DNA from: an uncultured Clostridia bacterium
GTDB lineage: Bacteria > Bacillota > Clostridia > Oscillospirales > Oscillospiraceae
Length of the DNA: 8,338 nt
Assembly (NCBI GenBank): GCA_947167725.1
Contig: CAMVJF010000063.1
Location: 1-8,338, forward strand
Direction of reading: 5' to 3'
A model generated the notes under the pieces. The model did no database searches, was not told the origin of the DNA, and was given only the letters and a program-made list of their open reading frames with translations. Shown piece after piece: positions 1-5,428 of this stretch. The translations under genes and the position numbers were made by a program. Within the stretch, counting starts at the first letter, position 1. The number at the start of each line of letters is the position of its first letter.

Positions 1-2274
1 GATATCGACGTGGACTTCTGCGTCAACCGCCGCGGCGAGGTCATCGACTACGTCAACCGCCTCTACGGCTCCGACCACGTCGCGCAGATCGTCACCTTCG
101 GCACGATGGCCGCGCGCATGGCGATCCGCGACGTCGGGCGGGCGCTGAGCATCGGCTACGCCGAGACCGACAACGTCGCCAAGCAGGTCCCCACGGCGCT
201 GAACATGACGATCGACGAGGCGCTCACGCTCTCCAAGCCCCTCAAGGAGATCTACGACTCGGACGAGACGATGAAACGGCTCATCGACACGGCGCGCGCC
301 CTGGAGGGCATGCCGCGCCACGCCTCCACCCACGCCGCGGGCGTGGTCATCACCGAGAAGCCGGTCTATGAGTACGTCCCTCTGGCGAAGAACGACGAGT
401 CCGTCGTCTGCCAGTACCAGATGACGACGCTCGAGGAGCTCGGCTTGCTGAAGATGGACTTCCTCGGGCTGCGCAACCTCACGGTGCTCAAGGACGCGGA
501 GAACCTGGTGCGGCGCCGCGAGCCGGACTTCCGCATCGACCGCGTGCGGGACGACGATCCCGAGACCTTCCGCATGCTCGCCGAGGGCCGCACCTCCGGC
601 GTGTTCCAGCTCGAGAGCACGGGCATGACCGGCGTGTGCACCGCGCTCAAGCCGCAGAGCATCGAGGACATCACGGCCGTCATCGCACTCTATCGCCCCG
701 GCCCGATGGACTCGATCCCCCGCTTCATCGACTGCTCGGCCCACCCCGAGCGCATCCGCTACAAGCACGAGCTGCTGCGCCCGATCCTCAACGTGACCTA
801 CGGCTGCATCGTCTACCAGGAGCAGGTCATCGAGATCTTCCGTAACCTCGCGGGCTTCTCGCTGGGACAGGCGGACAACATCCGCCGTGCGATGTCGAAG
901 AAAAAGCACGCGGTCATCGACGCCGAGCGCGTGGCCTTTGTCCGCGGCGACCCGGCGCGCGGCATCGCGGGCGCGCTGGCCAGGGGCGTGAGCGAGGAGA
1001 CCGCGAACTCGATCTACGACGAGATTATCGACTTTGCCAGCTACGCCTTCAACAAGGCCCACGCGGTCAGCTACGCGATCGTGGCCTACCGCACGGCCTA
1101 TATGAAGCGGCACTACCCCCGCGAATACATGGCGGCGCTGCTGACGAGCGTGCTCGAAAACAGCGCGAAGGTCGCCGAGTACATCGCCGAATGCCGCGAG
1201 ATGGGCATCCGCCTGCTGCCGCCCGACGTCAACGAGTCGGACGCGAACTTCACGGTCGCGGGCGGGAACATCCGCTTCGGCCTCGTCGCGATCAAGGGCA
1301 TCGGCTGGGGCATGATCCACGCCCTCGTGGCCGAACGCGAGCAGGGCGGGCCCTTCCGCGATTTTGAGGATTTCTGCCGCCGCATGGCCGGGCGCGAGCT
1401 CAACCGCCGCGCGGCCGAGAGCCTGATCCGGGCGGGCGCCTTCGACAGCATGGGCTTCAAGCGCCGCTCGCTCATCCAGGTCTGCGGCGCGGTGCTCGAC
1501 AGCGTCAGCCGCGCGCAGAAGGAGAACATCTCCGGCCAGTTCGACCTCTTCGGCGGCGAGGAGGAGGGCAGCATGAACGTGTCCATCCCGCTGCCCGACG
1601 TCGAGGAATTCAGCGCGCGCGAGAAGATGGCGATGGAAAAGGAGGCCACCGGCCTCTACCTCTCCGGCCATCCGATGGACGAATACCGCGAGAGCGTCCG
1701 GCGCATCGGCGCCGCGCCGATCGGCGCGGTGACGGCGGACTTTGCCCAGACCGAAGGCGAGCACCGCTTCGCCGACGGACAGCTCGTGACGCTCGCGGGC
1801 GTGATCTCCTCGGTCCGCACGCGCACGACGAAAAACAACAGCCTCATGAGCTACGTCGTCCTCGAGGACGACAGCGGCTCGATGGAGCTGATCGTTTTCC
1901 AGAAGACGCTCGACACCTGCGGAGCCTACATCCGCGAGAACGAGATCGTCATCGCCCGCGGCCGCATTTCGGCGCGCGACGAAAAGGAGCCGCAGCTGAT
2001 GTGCGACTCCGTGCGTCCGATCGCCGACCTTTCCGCCGCGCCCGGAGACGCCCCGGAGAAGGCGGAGCGGCGGCTCTACGTCCGCCTCCCCTCGGCCGGG
2101 GGAGCGGAGATGCACCGCCTCGGGCTGCTGCTGAGCATGTTCCCGGGCAGCGAGAAGATGGTCATCTGGTGCGAGAAGGAAAAGAAAAAGCTCGCGGCGA
2201 AGTGCCTCTTCCACGAGGCCCTGTTCGCCGAGCTGCGTGAATGGCTCGGCGAGGAAAACGTGGTGCTGAAGTAG
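1..2274 (+). CDS. dnaE: DNA polymerase III subunit alpha, 5'-truncated by window edge
   Basis: This is the catalytic subunit of a C-family replicative DNA polymerase, which extends primers at the replication fork in the cytoplasm. The reading frame is open from base 1, so the real start and the PHP domain lie outside the window. The visible 757 residues begin at the catalytic DxDxDF motif (D1 and D3, matching the active-site pair D401/D403 of E. coli DnaE). The third catalytic Asp is D153 in KMDFLGL. Other landmarks are PRHASTHAAG in the palm/fingers, YRPGPM (231-236), YQEQV, AFNKAHAVSYA (about 349-359), a helix-hairpin-helix segment (about 428-475), a clamp-binding motif QFDLF (513-517) and a C-terminal OB fold (about 596-680). 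The remaining length fits DnaE, not PolC: there is no exonuclease insert. It ends with a single TAG and is followed by a hairpin. Identification is very secure. Confidence 0.98.
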   Translation, partial: DIDVDFCVNRRGEVIDYVNRLYGSDHVAQIVTFGTMAARMAIRDVGRALSIGYAETDNVAKQVPTALNMTIDEALTLSKPLKEIYDSDETMKRLIDTARALEGMPRHASTHAAGVVITEKPVYEYVPLAKNDESVVCQYQMTTLEELGLLKMDFLGLRNLTVLKDAENLVRRREPDFRIDRVRDDDPETFRMLAEGRTSGVFQLESTGMTGVCTALKPQSIEDITAVIALYRPGPMDSIPRFIDCSAHPERIRYKHELLRPILNVTYGCIVYQEQVIEIFRNLAGFSLGQADNIRRAMSKKKHAVIDAERVAFVRGDPARGIAGALARGVSEETANSIYDEIIDFASYAFNKAHAVSYAIVAYRTAYMKRHYPREYMAALLTSVLENSAKVAEYIAECREMGIRLLPPDVNESDANFTVAGGNIRFGLVAIKGIGWGMIHALVAEREQGGPFRDFEDFCRRMAGRELNRRAAESLIRAGAFDSMGFKRRSLIQVCGAVLDSVSRAQKENISGQFDLFGGEEEGSMNVSIPLPDVEEFSAREKMAMEKEATGLYLSGHPMDEYRESVRRIGAAPIGAVTADFAQTEGEHRFADGQLVTLAGVISSVRTRTTKNNSLMSYVVLEDDSGSMELIVFQKTLDTCGAYIRENEIVIARGRISARDEKEPQLMCDSVRPIADLSAAPGDAPEKAERRLYVRLPSAGGAEMHRLGLLLSMFPGSEKMVIWCEKEKKKLAAKCLFHEALFAELREWLGEENVVLK

Positions 2275-2295
2275 GGGCCCTGTTTTCGCGGGGGC

Positions 2296-2337
2296 GCTCC
2301 CCTTTTCCTTCCGGGCAGGCAAAAGAAAAGGGGGAGC
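2296..2337 (+). terminator. Putative terminator hairpin after dnaE
   Basis: The arms 2296-2307 (GCTCCCCTTTTC) and 2325-2337 pair over 12 bp with one bulged G. The hairpin lies 21 nt after the dnaE stop codon. It is followed by GGCTTTTCC, a weak U-run, so termination strength is uncertain. The 3' arm is shared with a second possible hairpin at 2328-2356. Confidence 0.45.
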
Positions 2338-2356
2338 GGCTTTTCCGCTGCCCCTT
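2328..2356 (+). other. Alternative hairpin competing with the dnaE terminator
   Basis: AAGGGG, a G-G mismatch and AGCGG pair with CCGCT and CCCCTT around the loop CTTTT, giving 11 bp. It uses bases 2328-2337 of the preceding hairpin, so only one of the two can form at a time. No U-tract follows. Whether the switch has any function is not shown. Confidence 0.35.
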
Positions 2357-2404
2357 CCCATTTCGGATCATCCCGCATGATTTGCCTCAAATCCATCCGA
2401 TCAC

Positions 2405-2410
2405 AGGAGG
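2405..2410 (+). promoter_or_regulatory. Ribosome binding site fixing the start of the DUF1963 gene
   Basis: AGGAGG stands 8 nt before the ATG at 2419. The in-frame ATG at 2377 has no such site, so translation most likely begins at 2419. Confidence 0.85.
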
Positions 2411-2418
2411 ACCAGGAC

Positions 2419-3615
2419 ATGAACAATCGCAGCAATCGGAACGAAACGACGCTCGAGGCGCTGGTGCGCGTCTTTCTCGTCGCGTCGCTCGCCGTGATCC
2501 TGATCGACGGCGTGAATCACAGCTCCGGGCCGGAGATCATCCGGAAATGCCGCGGTCTGCTATGCGTCCTGTCCATGGCCCTTACGGCGGCGGGGCTCGG
2601 CATGCTTTTCGCCGGCAGACGCGAGAGCAAGCTGCCCCAGGCTGCGCTCTATACCGTCTTCGGCTACTGCTTTGCCGCCGTGATGATCGAATCCATCGTG
2701 CTTCACCGGACACACTGGCTTGCGATCGTCTTCGCGGCCGCGGCCTTCGTCCTCGCGGTCGTGTATCAGACGAGGAAAGCCTTCGCCCCGCGGAGCGCGC
2801 CCAAGCGCGCGCGGGACGAGAGCTTCGACGAGGAAAAGATGCGCCGCCTCGCCGAGGCGGTACGCGAGGGCTCGCGCCTTGACTGCATTGAGATCACGAC
2901 CGGCGAGGCCGACGAGCTCCCGCTCTGCGCCAGCAAGTTCGGCGGCATGCCCTACTGGCCGCGGGGCATGGCCTACCCCGTCGACGACCGGGGCAGAAAG
3001 CTGGTGCTGCTCGCGCAGATCGATCTCTCGGAGCTGTCCTGCGAGCGGCTGCCGGACGAGGGGCTGCTGCAGTTTTTCATCAGCAGCGACGATGCGTGCG
3101 GGCTCGACATGGCGCAGGGCAGCCGCGTCGTCTATCACGAGAGCTTTGATCGCAGCCTCACCGAGGAGGACGCCGCGGCCGCGGGCGCGCGCTCCCTGCG
3201 TGACGCCGACGGCGACGACGGCGCGTGTCTGCCGCTGTCAAAGCCGCTCGCGATCAGCTTCCGCGCGCGGGACGACTATGCCAACCTCTCGGAGGACTGC
3301 TTCGACGAGCTGGCCCTCCCGCTGCTGCGTCCGGCGGACGAGACGGAGGACAAGAGCGTCTGGGAATACCTGTCCGACGCGGAGTACTACTGGCTCGCGC
3401 GGGAGTTCGACGGAACGGGACACCGGCTTTTCGGCCACCCCTGCTTTACGCAGAACGACGTGCGCGCGGAGGACGAGATCCAGCTCCTGCAGGTCGACTC
3501 CGACGACAGAGGCATCATGTGGGGCGACTGCGGCATCGCGCACTTCTTCATCACCCCCGAGGCGCTCGCGGCGCGCGACTTCAGCAAGGCGCGCTTCTAC
3601 TGGGACTGCTCTTGA
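2419..3615 (+). CDS. Membrane-anchored DUF1963 (YwqG-like) protein
   Basis: This 398-residue protein combines an N-terminal membrane module with a C-terminal DUF1963 domain, the family of Bacillus subtilis YwqG, whose biochemical role is unknown. Four hydrophobic stretches are visible at about 15-32, 46-65, 75-95 and 100-116. A charged linker (about 118-140) follows, rich in Arg and Lys and then acidic. The DUF1963 part (about 140-398) shows the family signatures SKFGGMPYWP (172-181), LLAQIDLSEL, GLLQFFISSDD, GHP (339-341), LLQVDSDD (356-363), WGDCG (368-372) and a C-terminal DFSKARFYWDC. B. subtilis YwqG is a soluble protein of about 260 residues, so the membrane part is an addition. The gene is co-directional with dnaE but separated from it by hairpins, and I see no convincing promoter of its own. 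The domain call is firm; the function is unknown. Confidence 0.88.
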   Translation: MNNRSNRNETTLEALVRVFLVASLAVILIDGVNHSSGPEIIRKCRGLLCVLSMALTAAGLGMLFAGRRESKLPQAALYTVFGYCFAAVMIESIVLHRTHWLAIVFAAAAFVLAVVYQTRKAFAPRSAPKRARDESFDEEKMRRLAEAVREGSRLDCIEITTGEADELPLCASKFGGMPYWPRGMAYPVDDRGRKLVLLAQIDLSELSCERLPDEGLLQFFISSDDACGLDMAQGSRVVYHESFDRSLTEEDAAAAGARSLRDADGDDGACLPLSKPLAISFRARDDYANLSEDCFDELALPLLRPADETEDKSVWEYLSDAEYYWLAREFDGTGHRLFGHPCFTQNDVRAEDEIQLLQVDSDDRGIMWGDCGIAHFFITPEALAARDFSKARFYWDCS

Positions 3616-3635
3616 GCCGGGGATGCGGACAGAAA

Positions 3636-3666
3636 CAGGGCAGGGGGCAAAAGGCTCCCTGCCCTG
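3636..3666. terminator. Convergent (bidirectional) terminator hairpin
   Basis: The perfect 10-bp stem CAGGGCAGGG/CCCTGCCCTG has an 11-nt loop. It sits 20 nt after the DUF1963 stop and 6 nt after the lipoprotein stop on the other strand. On the minus strand it is followed by TTTCTGT, a modest U-tract; on the plus strand by AAACGG, so it should work better for the lipoprotein gene. Confidence 0.6.
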
Positions 3667-3672
3667 AAACGG

Positions 3673-4653
3673 TTATATAACGGGTTTTGTTCCGATCGTT
3701 GCATACAGATAAAGGATGCCGCCGGAACTCGTCAGCGTGTAAGTTACGCCGTTCTGCGTACAGCTGACGGAACGATTTGACAGAGATTTCGTCGTATGGC
3801 TATAAATGTCCTTTCCGCCGCTTGCCCTGGAGAACAGTTCTTCGACAAGCTCCAACGCATCCTCGGCAGAAGTATGATCGGGATCGACGGCAAGAGGAAG
3901 CGCGGCGTACGTGCAAACGATCATATAACGGACATTGGCAAACTCTGTGCGGAGGAGATAGTCGGCATCGAACATTACGGCTACCTGTTTTATGGGAACC
4001 ATCCAGTTCTTATTGCCTTCAAACGACAAAAACGCATTGTGTTCAAGCCAGGTTGTCCCCTTGTGGCAAATCCTGATCTTATATCCGTCCTCTTTCGTGT
4101 TATATGAATAGTGGCCGTCGTTATTCAAGCGAGGCGTTGCGCTCAAGCTGCTCCAACCGTCTTTGTTGCGTTCGGCGTCCCATCCATCTTTTATCTCTTC
4201 CAGGGCGTGATCATAGAGGTACATGAAAGCCTCCGGATCCACCAAAAAACCACTCTTGTCATAAACACTGACCTTTAAGGGTTTGCCTTCCGTTTGCCCG
4301 CATCGTTTGCAGGTTTTTGGCGCGGCAATCGTCGCATCCTGCCAATCGTGCCCTAATGCGGGCTTCACGGTTTCACCGCATACACTACACACCGCAGCTT
4401 CCCTACAAGTTGGCTCTCCTGCTTTGTGTCCCAACGCGTTCCCTTCCGTCGCGCCACAGACAGAGCAGGTTTTCGGTTCCGTGCAGGTCGCTTCCTTCCA
4501 GTCGTGGCCCAACGCCGAGCCCTCCGTTTTTCCGCACTCGGTACAAGTTTTCGGTTCCGTGCAGGTCGCCTCTGCCCATGTGTGCTTGTGTCCGCACCCA
4601 CACAGAACAAACACCATTGAAAAAGCCAAGATCAACGCAACCGCCCTTTTCAT
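3673..4653 (-). CDS. Putative lipoprotein with four CxxC-type tandem repeats
   Basis: A 326-residue secreted protein of unknown function. The N-terminus is a lipoprotein signal peptide: MKR, a hydrophobic core (about residues 4-17), then the lipobox LCGC with Cys20 as the predicted lipidated residue. This suggests attachment to the outer face of the membrane. Residues 24-127 are four tandem 26-residue repeats of the form HxWxEATCTEPKTCxxCGxTEGxALG. The remaining part (about 128-326) is mixed, aromatic-rich and matches nothing I recognise. The start at 4653 is chosen because AGAGGG lies 8 nt upstream; the in-frame ATG at 4657-4659 would leave only 2 nt. GC content is near 47% in a sampled stretch against about 68% in dnaE, suggesting acquisition by transfer. 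The gene has its own promoter and an unusually long, structured leader. Repeats of this kind occur in Clostridia surface proteins, and metal binding is only a guess. Confidence 0.85.
   Translation of the reverse strand: MKRAVALILAFSMVFVLCGCGHKHTWAEATCTEPKTCTECGKTEGSALGHDWKEATCTEPKTCSVCGATEGNALGHKAGEPTCREAAVCSVCGETVKPALGHDWQDATIAAPKTCKRCGQTEGKPLKVSVYDKSGFLVDPEAFMYLYDHALEEIKDGWDAERNKDGWSSLSATPRLNNDGHYSYNTKEDGYKIRICHKGTTWLEHNAFLSFEGNKNWMVPIKQVAVMFDADYLLRTEFANVRYMIVCTYAALPLAVDPDHTSAEDALELVEELFSRASGGKDIYSHTTKSLSNRSVSCTQNGVTYTLTSSGGILYLYATIGTKPVI
4273..4584 (-). repeat. Four 78-bp in-frame repeats coding 26-residue Cys-rich units
   Basis: The units encode residues 24-49, 50-75, 76-101 and 102-127 of the lipoprotein with exact 26-residue spacing. 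Units 1 and 2 are nearly identical (EATCTEPKTC in both). Unit 3 diverges (EPTCREAAVC). Unit 4 has Ile109 in place of the first Cys (DATIAAPKTC). Each unit keeps a CxxCG pair, so the CxxC is the conserved core and the first Cys is dispensable. Confidence 0.9.
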
Positions 4654-4661
4654 TCCCATAT

Positions 4662-4667
4662 CCCTCT
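4662..4667 (-). promoter_or_regulatory. Ribosome binding site of the lipoprotein gene
   Basis: Read on the minus strand, AGAGGG is 8 nt before the ATG at 4653. It decides between two nearby in-frame ATG codons and argues against the longer open frame reaching 4851. Confidence 0.7.
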
Positions 4668-4706
4668 TTCGTCGTATTGTTACACCGCGCGGTTTTTGGG
4701 ATAAAC

Positions 4707-4735
4707 AAAAAGCGCGCAGCTTCCAAGCCACGCGC
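4707..4735 (-). terminator. Intrinsic terminator inside the lipoprotein leader
   Basis: On the minus strand GCGCGUGGCU pairs with AGCUGCGCGC around the tetraloop UGGA (10 bp) and is followed directly by UUUUUGUUU. Two of the pairs are G-U wobbles that would be A-C mismatches on the plus strand, so the stem is built for minus-strand RNA. It lies about 53 nt before the lipoprotein start codon, downstream of a promoter, so it either ends a small RNA or controls read-through into the gene. Confidence 0.7.
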
Positions 4736-4870
4736 CAAAAAACGCATAGGCTCGGTTTGCTGCCACACAAAACCGTCATCCCTGACAGCGCAGGAAAGAG
4801 AGCATGCGTTTTTACCAAAAGATAAAAACCCACGCTGATCAAGGAAAACACTCTTCGGTTTTGTGTGGCA
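4736..4870 (-). ncRNA. Structured leader RNA or small RNA, class not recognised
   Basis: In minus-strand RNA, 4856-4870 pairs perfectly with 4761-4775 (15 bp, UGCCACACAAAACCG with its complement). Inside it, AAGAG (4851-4855) pairs with CUCUU (4796-4800). Bases 4801-4836 then form a hairpin with 13 bp, one G-G mismatch and an 8-nt loop. A third hairpin at 4773-4788 carries a GGGA (GNRA-type) loop and overlaps the 15-bp helix by three bases. The predicted transcription start falls close to 4869, so the 5' end lies in the closing helix. The terminator at 4707-4735 follows. No open frame with a ribosome binding site lies here. The pairing is read directly from the sequence; the RNA itself and any ligand are inference. 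Confidence 0.5.
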
Positions 4871-4875
4871 AAACT

Positions 4876-4904
4876 ATGATATCACAGTGTCAAGCGGAAA
4901 ACAA
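4876..4904 (-). promoter_or_regulatory. Probable promoter of the lipoprotein/leader transcript
   Basis: On the minus strand, -35 TTGTTT (4899-4904) and -10 TATCAT (4876-4881) are separated by 17 nt, and the -10 is preceded by TGA, an extended -10 feature. A TTGACA lies between them but has no -10 at a usable distance. Predicted start of transcription is near 4869. Confidence 0.5.
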
Positions 4905-4932
4905 TCGTTTTTCGGAGCGGAAAATGAAGAAT

Positions 4933-4973
4933 CCCCCGAAAGGAGAGACGCTGGTCGTCTCTCCTTCCGGGGG
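4933..4973. repeat. Long REP-like inverted repeat
   Basis: CCCCCG and AAGGAGAGACG pair with CGTCTCTCCTT and CGGGGG around the loop CTGGT: 17 bp with a single A-C mismatch at 4939/4967. It lies in the gap between the tRNA terminator and the leader promoter. Neither strand shows a proper U-tract after it (ATTCTTCATTTT on the minus strand), so it is more likely a dispersed palindromic element than a simple terminator. Confidence 0.6.
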
Positions 4974-5072
4974 GGTCCGGGGAGCTCTTTCGCCGCGGCG
5001 GCCGCTTCCTTCTGAGTGCCGCCGTGCTGTGGAAGCGCGAGATCTGCGGTCCGAAGTTCTCTGCCGGAACGT
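4974..5072. other. Intergenic stretch without a gene
   Basis: No supported coding region. The only structure seen is a 7-bp inverted repeat, CGCTTCC (5003-5009) with GGAAGCG (5031-5037), around a 21-nt loop. Open frames crossing this region run through the tRNA gene and have no ribosome binding site. Confidence 0.5.
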
Positions 5073-5102
5073 AAAAAAACTGCGCCCCCGACGGGAGCGC
5101 AG
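5073..5102 (-). terminator. Terminator of the tRNA operon
   Basis: On the minus strand CTGCGC pairs with GCGCAG, and after one mismatch three more G-C pairs form around a 3-nt loop. Seven U residues follow directly. It begins 6 nt after the tRNA-Thr CCA end, as expected for an intrinsic terminator. Confidence 0.88.
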
Positions 5103-5108
5103 ACCTTT

Positions 5109-5184
<76 letters not shown>

Positions 5185-5190
5185 AAAGGA

Positions 5191-5214
5191 CATGCCCCTT
5201 AAAAAAGGGGCATG
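5191..5214 (-). other. Perfect hairpin in the tRNA-Asp/tRNA-Thr spacer
   Basis: CATGCCCCTT pairs perfectly with AAGGGGCATG around a 4-nt loop (UUUU on the minus strand). It starts directly after the tRNA-Asp CCA and leaves only 6 nt before tRNA-Thr. It may guide processing of the precursor. The U residues are in the loop, not after the stem, so it is not a terminator. Confidence 0.8.
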
Positions 5215-5291
5215 TGGCGACCAAGAAGGGACTTGAACCCTCGACCTCCGGCGTGACAGGCCGGCGTTCTAACCGACTGAACTACTTGGCC
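5215..5291 (-). tRNA. tRNA-Asp (anticodon GTC)
   Basis: Cloverleaf: acceptor GGCCAAG/CTTGGTC (with one G-U pair), D arm GTTC/GAAC, anticodon stem CCGGC/GCCGG with loop CTGTCAC, and T arm GAGGG/CCCTT with loop TTCAAGT. The anticodon GTC reads Asp codons GAC and GAT. The discriminator is G and CCA is encoded (5215-5217), giving 77 nt. It is the promoter-proximal gene of the pair. Confidence 0.97.
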
Positions 5292-5299
5292 ACGGCTTG

Positions 5300-5331
5300 A
5301 TTATACTATCAAATCACTATCCGTTTGTCAA
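5300..5331 (-). promoter_or_regulatory. Sigma-A-type promoter of the tRNA operon
   Basis: On the minus strand there is a perfect -35 TTGACA (5326-5331) and, 17 nt on, TAGTAT (5303-5308). A perfect TATAAT overlaps it at 5300-5305 but would give a 20-nt spacer. Transcription would start just before tRNA-Asp. A strong promoter is typical of tRNA operons. Confidence 0.85.
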
Positions 5332-5390
5332 CACTTTTTTTCGCAGATCCGCGCCGGGCCTCATTTTTCGGCCACTGACCCCGAACAGAT

Positions 5391-5420
5391 GGGCCGCGGC
5401 GCGTTTCCGCGCCGCGGCCC
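5391..5420 (-). terminator. GC-rich hairpin after spoIVB
   Basis: A perfect 13-bp stem made only of G-C pairs (GGGCCGCGGCGCG and its complement), with a 4-nt loop (GAAA on the minus strand, a GNRA loop). It begins 8 nt after the spoIVB stop. The following ATCTGTTCGG is a poor U-tract, so it may act as an mRNA 3' stabiliser more than as an efficient terminator. Confidence 0.55.
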
Positions 5421-5428
5421 TCCGCGCC

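Noticed and set aside
2560..3138. 192-codon minus-strand frame opposite the DUF1963 gene
   Set aside because: It is a shadow of a recognised domain on the plus strand, with no ribosome binding site or family motif.
3796..4107. 103-codon plus-strand frame opposite the lipoprotein gene
   Set aside because: Its composition looks protein-like, but it has no ribosome binding site and lies entirely antisense to a gene with a signal peptide, repeats and a proper start.
4683..4692. ACCGCG in the lipoprotein leader, reminiscent of the T-box sequence, close to Thr and Asp tRNA genes
   Set aside because: The preceding part of the T-box consensus (AGGGUGG) is missing, and the motif lies after the terminator, not in an antiterminator before it. 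The downstream gene is not an amino-acid gene.
4654..4851. In-frame N-terminal extension of the lipoprotein by 66 codons
   Set aside because: It would bury the lipoprotein signal peptide inside the protein, crosses a terminator hairpin, and has no ribosome binding site at its first codon.
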